Below, piece after piece: positions 1 to 5,754 of a DNA stretch of 6,147 nucleotides. The stretch is from contig DAIEIZ010000008.1 of the NCBI GenBank assembly GCA_027351145.1, positions 1 to 6,147 on the forward strand. Reading direction: 5' to 3'. This DNA is from Candidatus Moraniibacteriota bacterium (GTDB taxonomy: Bacteria > Patescibacteriota > Minisyncoccia > Moranbacterales > UBA2206). The notes under the pieces were generated by a model. That model did not search any database. It was given only the letters and a program-made list of their open reading frames with translations, and was not told the origin of the DNA. The stretch's first letter is position 1, and the number at the start of each line of letters is the position of its first letter. The position numbers and the translations under genes were made by a program.

Positions 1-876
1 TAGCACAATCATTGCTTTTCGTCCTGTTTCAATCTTTTTTGCATCTCCGGGAAAGTCATGGATAGCGTTATACAAAACCTGAATATTATAGCGGTAGCTC
101 GCTCCTTTTCGTGTCCCGGGATCATTAGTAACGATCGTATCGCCATCATAGCCAATCAGCACCAAGTTATGATAGAGTGGGCCAGGCGCAGTGAAATTGG
201 GATTATCCAAAAGCCGGCCGGCTGCCGGAACGATAATCGGTTTTCCCAATGAGAGATATTTTTTTAAATCCTCCGCCGTGAAATCATAAATAACTTGCAA
301 ATTCTTCATATCATAGTAATCTGCTCCCAATTTTGCCGTTTGAGCCGCGGTGCTATCTTTATAGCCATTAGTGTTTTTTATTTCATAAGCAATAAGCGCT
401 TGGATTTCTTTTTCTGCCGCAATCGGTGTCAAACTTTTGTGGCGCAAATAATATTTAACCATCAAAAGAGATGCCTCTTCGCAAGCCTCTTCATGATAGG
501 CATCCCATTTGCCTAGCGGGGCTTGAGAAGTAAACGGCACATCTATGAGAATTTTAGTTGGCAACCCTCTCTCCTCGCCCGCCGATTTGTCTGCCTGCGC
601 CAGAGCTCTAACGGGTAAATCTGCCGCTGGTTCAGCAGAAACAGAAGCTTCAACAGAGGATTGCTCTTCACTTGGCGCTTCCTTCGCAATAGTCTTATTA
701 TTTTTTGCTTTTTCGGGAAGCATTTTTGCACCATCTTGAAAAATATTTTCCACATGCCAAAAACATACCTGCCCAAATGAACACATTTTTATGAATATCA
801 AAACCAATGACGCTAAAACAATTAACGCCATGATATATCCATTTTTTTTTAGGATTAGATTATCTTTAAAAATCAT
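1..876 (-). CDS. Membrane-anchored C39-like cysteine peptidase, C-terminus cut by window edge
   Basis: The reading frame stays open from the ATG at 876 to the left edge, giving 292 residues without a stop. Residues 13-32 form one hydrophobic segment (MALIVLASLVLIFIKMC), followed by an Ala/Glu/Lys-rich linker to about residue 105, so the catalytic part should lie outside the membrane. It matches the C39-like papain-fold family: VPFTSQAP with the likely oxyanion-hole Gln118, the nucleophile Cys132 in HEEACEEAS, the likely catalytic His236 in LYHNLVLIGYD, and Asn251/Asp252 in TNDPG as third member. A QVIYDFTAEDLKKYLSLGKPIIVPAAG stretch precedes the His, as is usual in the family. It probably cleaves peptides or processes exported proteins; the substrate is unknown. 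The start lies 8 bp after the stop of the preceding gene, so it is the last visible gene of the operon; no clear ribosome binding site precedes it. An ATG at 831 is a possible later start but would remove the residues before the helix. Confidence 0.85.
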   Translation of the reverse strand, partial: MIFKDNLILKKNGYIMALIVLASLVLIFIKMCSFGQVCFWHVENIFQDGAKMLPEKAKNNKTIAKEAPSEEQSSVEASVSAEPAADLPVRALAQADKSAGEERGLPTKILIDVPFTSQAPLGKWDAYHEEACEEASLLMVKYYLRHKSLTPIAAEKEIQALIAYEIKNTNGYKDSTAAQTAKLGADYYDMKNLQVIYDFTAEDLKKYLSLGKPIIVPAAGRLLDNPNFTAPGPLYHNLVLIGYDGDTIVTNDPGTRKGASYRYNIQVLYNAIHDFPGDAKKIETGRKAMIVL

Positions 877-884
877 GAAAAAAT

Positions 885-1304
885 TCAAAAAATATCGGCG
901 TGTTTTTTTTGCGATACTGTTTTCTCATCCTCGTCCGAAACCATTTCCTCAGCAAATAATGCCATCGCCTTATTCACAGCTTCTTCTAATGATATTCCGC
1001 TTTTATAAAATCTTTTTGCGACCGGAAGTATTTCTTGAATTGCTTTTTCATTATAGAATATTGGCAAATGACCCTTTATTTCATCGGGTCTGCTAAGATT
1101 TTCTAACGCTTGAAGCCTTTCCGATTCTTTTGTAATAACTTTTCTTGCTTCGGTTTCAAAATCTGCTAAATCAATATCATCAAATATCCCTTCATTCTTA
1201 GTCTCTATTTTCTTTTCTCCTGTGCCAACTATCCTCCTAGCGACAATAGCATCCGGCACTTTTTGCAAATTTTGTTTTTCATAACCCCCTTGTAGCTCTG
1301 GCAT
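885..1304 (-). CDS. Conserved-looking small soluble protein of unknown function
   Basis: I do not recognise this 139-residue protein. It has no signal peptide, no membrane segment and no cysteine, so it should be cytoplasmic, unlike its neighbours. It is rich in Glu and Lys. Residues 1-40 look loosely ordered, 41-70 (FDDIDLADFETEARKVITKESERLQALENL) look like an amphipathic helix, and 76-121 (a KGHLPIFYNEKAIQEILPVAKRFYKSGISLEEAVNKAMALFAEEM stretch, shown by its ends) look like further helices. The tail after 122 is charged. The start ATG at 1304 lies 30 bp after the transpeptidase stop, with a weak purine run (AAGAAAA) upstream, and the stop is 8 bp before the peptidase start, so it is very likely co-transcribed. 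It may be an accessory or regulatory protein of the envelope genes, but nothing in the sequence shows this. Confidence 0.75.
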   Translation of the reverse strand: MPELQGGYEKQNLQKVPDAIVARRIVGTGEKKIETKNEGIFDDIDLADFETEARKVITKESERLQALENLSRPDEIKGHLPIFYNEKAIQEILPVAKRFYKSGISLEEAVNKAMALFAEEMVSDEDEKTVSQKKHADIF

Positions 1305-1320
1305 ATATTTTTCTTAAATA

Positions 1321-1348
1321 ATTATACTTTCATTCTAGTACACAATCA
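1321..1348 (-). promoter_or_regulatory. Possible weak internal promoter before the small unknown gene
   Basis: A perfect TATAAT lies at 1326-1321, 16 bp downstream of TGATTG at 1348-1343, which is a poor -35 match. Initiation here would give a leader of roughly 9 bases before the ATG at 1304. The region overlaps the end of the transpeptidase gene and is AT-rich, so the box could arise by chance. Confidence 0.2.
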
Positions 1349-2633
1349 CCGGTGTGCCAATATCAGCCCAATCGTAGACCGTCTTGGCTGAACCAACTCC
1401 CAAGCGAATGCAACCATGGGAAACTGGCGTGCCAAGATGATTAGCACCTTCCTTGTAACCTCCCGGCCATTCAGGAAGCTCATGAATGCCTACCTTGCCA
1501 TCAGTCAGGATTGCCATCCAATTAGGCATAAATAGACCGTATTCCCTGGAATAAGCGCGTGGTGCTTTATTATAAATCTGGTGCGTACCAACTGGCGTTT
1601 CCATTCCTCTTTTGCCAGATGAAACCATATAGGCATTTAGAAGCGTACCATTCTCAAATGTCGTCATTATTTGCGTCGCTAAATTAACATCGATATATTT
1701 TCCTTCTTTTATTTTCGCCTTCGTATATTTCCTCGCCTGTTCCAGTCGCAAAGTAAAATCTTTTTCCCACACTACCGGAGTAGTTTTTACCGTTTCAAAG
1801 GACCCGTCATAAATCGGTTGATAATTTTCATCTTTATCATCCGCCACTTTGGAAAAAATTTTTAATCCATATTGAACGCCGTCTCCTACTGAATTTTTTG
1901 GCAATATCTTGAATTGAGTTTTTTCCGGATTGTTTTGATAGATCACATCTCCCTTGGGACTCAGAACGAAATCGATAAAATAATCCCTGGTTGATTTATC
2001 AAAATCAACCACTATCGGATCCTCTGCTCCAATAATTACATCTTTCGCTTCATTGGCCGGTGAAACAGTTTTTATTTGAGGTGGATTTGCCACCGAAAAA
2101 ATTAATTTTTTTTCAAAAATTCTGGTAAACATGGCTGTTCTGCCAACAGGCATCAGGATTGAATAACTTTCGCCTGGTTTCCAAAATTTTTCCGGCACGA
2201 TAGTCAATTTTCTTCTTGTTTCGTCAAAAGCTAATTTGATTTTTTCTTCCGGCATGATTTTGATTTTTGTCGCATAGTCTTGATTCCACACTGGGACAGA
2301 AAAATCAACTTCAAGCGCTTCCTTAACTTCAATCTGTTTTGGATTTTTTAGACTTATTGTTTCCGCATAAGCTTTTTGATAAAACTGCCAACCATAAAAA
2401 ATGAACAGCCCAAAAATAATCAATATCAAACAAATCAAGAAAGTTTTAGTGAAAATCAGAAATAGATTTGATTTTTTATGCATATTTAATACACGCTCCC
2501 CTCTTTTTACCTTCCAGAAGAAGCCCGCCTGCCAATAAGCAGCATGATTGATGATCAAATAAGGATAATGTTCAGCAAAAACCGGACTAGCATGGATTGT
2601 CTTAATAACCTTTGCTTCACCTGCCATTGACAC
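1335..2633 (-). CDS. Membrane-anchored L,D-transpeptidase (YkuD) with two Ig-like domains
   Basis: The C-terminal part (about 311-432) is a YkuD domain. It has His384 in VGIHELP, 22 residues before the SHGCIRLG motif, with His406, the nucleophile Cys408 and Arg410. The family forms 3-3 peptidoglycan cross-links or attaches proteins to stem peptides, outside the cytoplasmic membrane. Numbering is from the long start. Residues 56-82 form a single membrane helix. Two beta-rich segments follow, about 91-182 and 183-285; the second opens with PPQIKTVSPANEAKDV, typical of bacterial Ig-like (SbsA/Big_5-type) domains that act as spacers. Two starts are possible. GTG 2633 has AGAGAGG 7 bases upstream and leaves a 37-bp gap to the previous gene. 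ATG 2483 (residue 51, MHKKSNLFL) has GAGGGGAG 12 bases upstream and gives the more usual short N-terminus before the helix. I give the long form; the function does not depend on this choice. Confidence 0.9.
   Translation of the reverse strand: MSMAGEAKVIKTIHASPVFAEHYPYLIINHAAYWQAGFFWKVKRGERVLNMHKKSNLFLIFTKTFLICLILIIFGLFIFYGWQFYQKAYAETISLKNPKQIEVKEALEVDFSVPVWNQDYATKIKIMPEEKIKLAFDETRRKLTIVPEKFWKPGESYSILMPVGRTAMFTRIFEKKLIFSVANPPQIKTVSPANEAKDVIIGAEDPIVVDFDKSTRDYFIDFVLSPKGDVIYQNNPEKTQFKILPKNSVGDGVQYGLKIFSKVADDKDENYQPIYDGSFETVKTTPVVWEKDFTLRLEQARKYTKAKIKEGKYIDVNLATQIMTTFENGTLLNAYMVSSGKRGMETPVGTHQIYNKAPRAYSREYGLFMPNWMAILTDGKVGIHELPEWPGGYKEGANHLGTPVSHGCIRLGVGSAKTVYDWADIGTPVIVY
2496..2503 (-). promoter_or_regulatory. 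Ribosome-binding-like site for the alternative transpeptidase start
   Basis: GAGGGGAG lies 12 bases before the in-frame ATG at 2483. The spacing is long, but the lysozyme-like gene has its GGGG core 12 bases before its own ATG, so this may be acceptable in this organism. If this site is the used one, 2484-2670 becomes a 187-bp untranslated stretch in an otherwise tight operon. Confidence 0.4.
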
Positions 2634-2640
2634 ATAGCAT

Positions 2641-2647
2641 CCTCTCT
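2641..2647 (-). promoter_or_regulatory. Ribosome binding site supporting the long transpeptidase start
   Basis: AGAGAGG lies 7 bases before the GTG at 2633. It has better spacing than the alternative site at 2503-2496 and favours the longer protein. An out-of-frame ATG at 2635 is also within reach of this site but opens only a 26-codon frame. Confidence 0.45.
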
Positions 2648-2670
2648 TGAAGGGGAAAAGAAATTAAATT

Positions 2671-3717
2671 CTATTGATTATGAAACATTGCTTTGGCTGC
2701 ATCCCACAGCTCAGGATGATTTTCGTGAACTTTGAGCCAATACCACCACTCTGCGCCCCAAAGATATATCTCAGGAAAACCGACTTGTCTGGCGAAAGAA
2801 ACATTCGCTTCTAATTTCCCGACATTCATTGACTCGAATTGTTTGTCTAAGGGCTGACTAGTTGTCCAACCATTGATCCACGGCTCAGCTTGAAGTTCAA
2901 TCACAATCGCGTTATCATTTTTCACAAAAAACTGATTCATCCAATATTTAAATTGAAAGAAGCGTGGACCGATTGGATAGGTATAAAATCCATATTTGGC
3001 ACTGTAGATCGTGCGATACATGGTCGTACCAAAAATATCAGCCCGCGAAATTGCATTATGCCAAAGACTTAATTCACCGGAATCGGTTATGATAATCTTA
3101 TGACTCGAATCAGTTTTTCTCGCCATAGCAATTTCCCCGTCAAGTAAATCGGTATCCAGGTCGGGACAAACACCAAATTTCAAAAAAGGTTCATTCTCAA
3201 TCTGCCAATATTTTAGCGCAGAAGAATTTTTGTAGCGATCCACAACAATGCGCACAAATTCCACCAATGCCACTTTTCTTTTTGCATCATCATTTTTGAG
3301 ATATTCCGGCACAAAACACTCCGGCCAGCGCGGCACTTTTTGCCCAACCGCCAAAATTATTTCCGCATTTCTTTTCTCAGCTTCTTGCATTTGCCAATCA
3401 AGATCGGTGAAATCGTATTGCCCGTCTTTTGGCTCTACAAGATCCCAATAGACCGGGATGCGAATTTTTTTCGCACCCAATTCATCAAGTGTTGCAAGAT
3501 AGGCCGCTCGTGAATCTAAGCCAATATCTGACGCATAGCGCATTGAAAAAGTAACGCCCAGCTTGGCATCTTTATTTTCTTCCACCACAGGAAGATTGAA
3601 AATGATCAGAAGAACGCAGGCCAGCGCAAAAACAACAAGAATTATTTTGAAAATAATCTTGAACACTTTTTTTCCGCTCGAAGCGGATCCGCCCTGGGCG
3701 GAAATTTTTGTTTGCAT
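2671..3717 (-). CDS. Membrane-anchored TIM-barrel glycoside hydrolase (clan GH-A type)
   Basis: The protein has 348 residues: a short Gly/Ser-rich cytoplasmic start, a membrane helix at about 19-41, then one (beta/alpha)8 barrel to the end. All eight barrel strands can be picked out: LGVTFS (53), KIRIPVYW (84), EIILAVG (119), YWQIENEP (170), KIIITDSG (207), IFGTTMY (228), IVIELQAEPW (271) and EIYLWGAEWW (316). Clan GH-A retaining enzymes carry an acid/base Glu after Asn at strand 4, here Asn175-Glu176-Pro177, and a nucleophile Glu at strand 7, here Glu274 (Glu278 is the alternative). FDFT-like text (DGQYDFTDLDWQMQEAEKRN, about 98-117) and Trp-rich strand 8 also fit GH5/GH39/GH42-like enzymes. 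The exact family and the sugar cut are not clear. The enzyme would work at the outer face of the membrane. Its ATG lies 21 bp after the transporter stop with no clear ribosome binding site. Confidence 0.8.
   Translation of the reverse strand: MQTKISAQGGSASSGKKVFKIIFKIILVVFALACVLLIIFNLPVVEENKDAKLGVTFSMRYASDIGLDSRAAYLATLDELGAKKIRIPVYWDLVEPKDGQYDFTDLDWQMQEAEKRNAEIILAVGQKVPRWPECFVPEYLKNDDAKRKVALVEFVRIVVDRYKNSSALKYWQIENEPFLKFGVCPDLDTDLLDGEIAMARKTDSSHKIIITDSGELSLWHNAISRADIFGTTMYRTIYSAKYGFYTYPIGPRFFQFKYWMNQFFVKNDNAIVIELQAEPWINGWTTSQPLDKQFESMNVGKLEANVSFARQVGFPEIYLWGAEWWYWLKVHENHPELWDAAKAMFHNQ
3673..3702 (-). repeat. Two adjacent GC-rich palindromes inside the glycosidase start region
   Basis: On the minus strand, TCCGCCC-A-GGGCGGA (3702-3688) is followed directly by TCCGCT-TCG-AGCGGA (3687-3673). 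The first is a perfect 7-bp arm pair around one base; the second is a perfect 6-bp pair around three bases. Both begin with TCCGC and end with GCGGA, so they look like two versions of one unit. They encode the linker around residues 6-15 (SAQGGSASSG) and are much richer in GC than the flanks. A run of seven A follows the second one on the minus strand. The arrangement resembles a small dispersed palindromic element that settled in a tolerant linker. Confidence 0.6.
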
Positions 3718-3738
3718 TTTTATTTTGTTAATAAATTT

Positions 3739-4677
3739 TTATCTCTTCGCATGAGAAACAAGAAAAATACCAATCGCAATAATAATGATGGCGGAAATTT
3801 TTTGCAAAATTGTTTTAAGGTCCTTTTTCTCATGCATTATTCTTGGCATCCATGCGGAAAAAAGAATACTTATAATGAAAATAAAAACATATTCAATAGA
3901 AACCAGCGCGCTAACAATAGTCACGCTGGACGCTGCCAGCGATATAGCATTTTCCTTGAGAAATGATCCGCATCCTCCCATAATTTTTGCGAGAATAAAA
4001 AATGCTCCGGTTTGCTTCCCCTCTTTTTGCGGTTTTTTAAATTTCAAAAGAGACCCAAGGATTGATTTGCGCCAAGCGGGAATCATAAAAAAACTCAATG
4101 TCCCTAAAAATGCTCCGATTCGCGTCCAGCTAAATACATTCAAAAAATTATCGTGAATATAGAGCGATTTAATCATTGTAGCTGAAAGCGCCAAAAAAAA
4201 TCCAGCAAGAAGTGAAGCGCGAAAACCTTGAAAGAATTTGCGCTCGCTCTCCTTGTCCAGATCGAAAGAAATTAAAAGCCCGCCAAAAATCAAAGCGATA
4301 ATTCCCATAATTCCGCGCATTCCCAAATGTTCCCTCAAAAAGAGCATTGCGAGAAAAAAGGCGACAATGGGAATAACTGCTCCGACTACCGGCAGTACGC
4401 GGCTAGCTTCACCCTTTCGCACAGCAAAAAATAGGGCCAGCATGCCATAGATAAAAATCATTCCGGAAATAAAACTGAAAATAATTTTAGCAAAAGCAAT
4501 CAGATGGAAACCGCCAAAAATCAGTCCAACGATAACGGCAAACAGTCCCAGCGTTCCTGAGTAAAAAGCATAGGTAGCTGGATGAGAAACACTCTTGGAA
4601 GAAAGCAAAAATTTATCCAGAACAATTTCCAGTGCCAAAAGAAGATATGCAATTACCGTAATTAGTAGCCAATTCAT
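3739..4677 (-). CDS. EamA/DMT-superfamily membrane transporter
   Basis: This 312-residue protein is almost all hydrophobic, with about ten membrane segments (near 2-21, 35-55, 64-85, 92-114, 121-138, 153-172, 180-200, 223-242, 248-272 and 292-308). That is the normal size and 5+5 layout of two EamA repeats. The first repeat ends with the family-typical pattern of a helix, a short charged loop LREHLGMRG and a Gly-rich helix IIALIFGGLLIS; FFAVRKGEASRVLPVVGAVIP in front of it is also typical. Members export metabolites or flip lipid-linked sugars; the substrate cannot be told here. I chose the ATG at 4677 because it starts directly at the first helix. A GTG at 4719 would add 14 residues (MSLPSSCFFLYNKN) and would place the TATAAT box inside the gene. 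It is the first gene of the operon, behind the terminators at 4742-4827. Confidence 0.85.
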   Translation of the reverse strand: MNWLLITVIAYLLLALEIVLDKFLLSSKSVSHPATYAFYSGTLGLFAVIVGLIFGGFHLIAFAKIIFSFISGMIFIYGMLALFFAVRKGEASRVLPVVGAVIPIVAFFLAMLFLREHLGMRGIMGIIALIFGGLLISFDLDKESERKFFQGFRASLLAGFFLALSATMIKSLYIHDNFLNVFSWTRIGAFLGTLSFFMIPAWRKSILGSLLKFKKPQKEGKQTGAFFILAKIMGGCGSFLKENAISLAASSVTIVSALVSIEYVFIFIISILFSAWMPRIMHEKKDLKTILQKISAIIIIAIGIFLVSHAKR

Positions 4678-4683
4678 GTTTTT

Positions 4684-4689
4684 ATTATA
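4684..4689 (-). promoter_or_regulatory. Likely -10 box of the envelope operon, close to the start codon
   Basis: A perfect TATAAT ends only 6 bases before the ATG at 4677, so the usual initiation distance would put the first transcribed base at or next to the A of the start codon. TG lies directly before the box. No convincing -35 hexamer is seen at 16-18 bp. The position between terminators and the first operon gene supports a promoter here. Confidence 0.5.
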
Positions 4690-4741
4690 CAGGAAAAAAC
4701 AAGATGACGGTAGAGACACAATTTAGCGTACCCCTATTGAT

Positions 4742-4766
4742 AAAAAAGAGGCAACTCCTTGTCTCT
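4742..4766 (-). terminator. Second terminator-like hairpin downstream of the lysozyme-like gene
   Basis: On the minus strand, AGAGACAA-GGAG-TTGCCTCT (4766-4747, sharing its last T with the tract) forms an 8-bp stem with one A-C mismatch and a four-base loop, followed by six T at 4747-4742. It lies 18 bases past the T-tract of the first terminator. It could act as a backup, but it is weaker than the first. Confidence 0.4.
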
Positions 4767-4783
4767 GCAAAAGCTGTGCGATT

Positions 4784-4827
4784 AAAAAAACGCTGGTAAC
4801 CTGCTTGCCGACAGAACAGGTTAGCAG
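4784..4827 (-). terminator. Intrinsic terminator of the lysozyme-like gene
   Basis: On the minus strand, CTGCTAACCTG (4827-4817) pairs with CAGGTTACCAG (4803-4793). This is 10 of 11 bp, with a single C-C mismatch and a 13-base loop. CG and then seven T (4790-4784) follow. The stem begins at the base after the TGA stop. It should separate the lysozyme-like gene from the transporter operon. Confidence 0.85.
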
Positions 4828-5661
4828 TCAGGAATTCGCCTTGCCATAATACAACGCCACATCCGAGATCCATTTGCGTACACCTTCAGGATCATGCCCG
4901 GCACAACTTGTGCCACATTTCCAAACTACCATTTTTTCCGGCGTGTCAATTCTTCTATCCAAAAGCTCGCGAATTCTTGCTCCAACAACAGCAATAGCTT
5001 GTTCCGCTGAATCAAAGCAACTATAGCCTGAATCTGTTGGGTTATAGTCACCACGATAACCCCAGTAATTAAAGCAATCATTGCCTCCTTTTTTTGGTGA
5101 ATACTCACCCCAATCACTTTCTTTTTTGGCAATCGCGATCAAATAGGCCGCTGTTTCGCTATCACATTTAGCAATAAATGGCAGCATTTTCTCTAGCGGG
5201 CTACCGGAAATAAGACTTTGGTATTTTTGCTCCTGATTGCTTCCTAATCCGTCTTTTTTTTTCTCCCCAGTTATTTTTTTCAACTCTTTATCCCGATCAT
5301 TTGCCCCTTCTTGATCTGTTCGCTTCGCCAATTTAAGCTGCTCCACACTTATACGCACCCTTTCCATCGGATCAAATAGCAGAGATGGTTCATGAACCAC
5401 CTCCGCATCATTATTGACAGATGCAGTTTCAAGATCAGCTTCAGCTGAGATAAAAAATAGCCCGTTTCTAATAAAATAGACTGAAAAAAATAGCCCCGCA
5501 ACAACTACGAGCAATATTTTTGATCTTTTATTCAATTTTCCGATCCCTGCCTTACCCGTGGCTTCTTCTTTCGGGCCTCCCTCTTGGCGGTTATTCCGCT
5601 TTTGACAGTAGTGCGAGAAAAACGACTGTTTTTCCCGCAAACTCGGTATTTCCTCGTCCAT
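4828..5661 (-). CDS. Membrane-anchored lysozyme-like / glucosaminidase-like protein
   Basis: The protein has 277 residues. A charged cytoplasmic stretch (1-47) is followed by a membrane helix at about 48-72, then a low-complexity Lys/Glu/Asp linker to about 150. The C-terminal domain (about 153-275) resembles the lysozyme-like fold seen in muramidases and glucosaminidases: an AAYLIAIAKKESDWG segment whose Glu181 would be the catalytic acid, then NDCFNYWGYRGDY and a FDSAEQAIAVVGARIRELL helix. The end, PEGVRKWISDVALYYGKAN, fits the last helix. It probably cuts peptidoglycan glycan strands outside the membrane, but the fold is only recognised by pattern. Five cysteines (166, 196, 215, 249, 253) lie in the exported domain and could form two disulfides. 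The gene has its own promoter and terminator, so it appears to be a single-gene unit. The start ATG is preceded by AAAGGGGAA with a 12-base gap. Confidence 0.75.
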   Translation of the reverse strand: MDEEIPSLREKQSFFSHYCQKRNNRQEGGPKEEATGKAGIGKLNKRSKILLVVVAGLFFSVYFIRNGLFFISAEADLETASVNNDAEVVHEPSLLFDPMERVRISVEQLKLAKRTDQEGANDRDKELKKITGEKKKDGLGSNQEQKYQSLISGSPLEKMLPFIAKCDSETAAYLIAIAKKESDWGEYSPKKGGNDCFNYWGYRGDYNPTDSGYSCFDSAEQAIAVVGARIRELLDRRIDTPEKMVVWKCGTSCAGHDPEGVRKWISDVALYYGKANS

Positions 5662-5671
5662 AAGCGCTAGA

Positions 5672-5687
5672 TTCCCCTTTTTCCCCT
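5672..5687 (-). promoter_or_regulatory. Doubled purine-rich ribosome-binding-like site of the lysozyme-like gene
   Basis: The minus strand reads AGGGGAAAAAGGGGAA, a direct repeat of GGGGAA with a three-base gap, 10 bases before the ATG at 5661. The nearer copy has its GGGG core 12 bases from the start. Either copy may be only part of a purine-rich leader. Confidence 0.45.
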
Positions 5688-5721
5688 ATTCTACATTTTA
5701 GCTGTTATGAGCAACCTGGCT

Positions 5722-5750
5722 ATTTTAGCAAATATTCAATTTTTGGTCAA
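5722..5750 (-). promoter_or_regulatory. Sigma70-type promoter of the lysozyme-like gene
   Basis: TTGACC (5750-5745) and TAAAAT (5727-5722) are separated by exactly 17 bp, and TGC directly precedes the -10 box, giving an extended -10. Expected initiation is near 5715, leaving a leader of about 54 bases before the ATG at 5661. The -35 box lies 4 bases after the stop of the upstream gene, which fits a new transcription unit. Confidence 0.75.
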
Positions 5751-5754
5751 TCAG

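Noticed and set aside
213..222. Perfect 10-bp palindrome GCCGGCCGGC
   Set aside because: It encodes the conserved PAAGR stretch of the peptidase and has no second copy in the window; it is explained by codon choice.
543..776. Minus-strand open frame of 77 codons rich in Arg and Lys
   Set aside because: It lies out of frame within the C39-like peptidase linker; the peptidase frame has recognised catalytic motifs on the downstream side and a membrane helix upstream.
2558..2635. ATG at 2635 with a nearby AGAGAGG, as a leader peptide of 26 codons
   Set aside because: The frame overlaps the GTG at 2633 and encodes no recognisable regulatory peptide (no run of one amino acid, no following attenuator hairpin seen).
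58..4450. Several plus-strand open frames of 60-123 codons
   Set aside because: All lie opposite supported minus-strand genes, have Ser/Lys/Ile-rich composition typical of antisense frames, and resemble no protein family.
4712..4766. AGAGACA and TGTCTCT as an alternative pairing that competes with the second terminator
   Set aside because: The pairing is perfect over 7 bp, but the competing arm (4718-4712) is transcribed after the terminator, so it cannot prevent termination in the usual attenuator way; chance is likely.
4685..4873. Minus-strand open frame of 62 codons across the end of the lysozyme-like gene
   Set aside because: It runs through the intrinsic terminator and its T-tract and shows no family likeness, so it is a chance frame.
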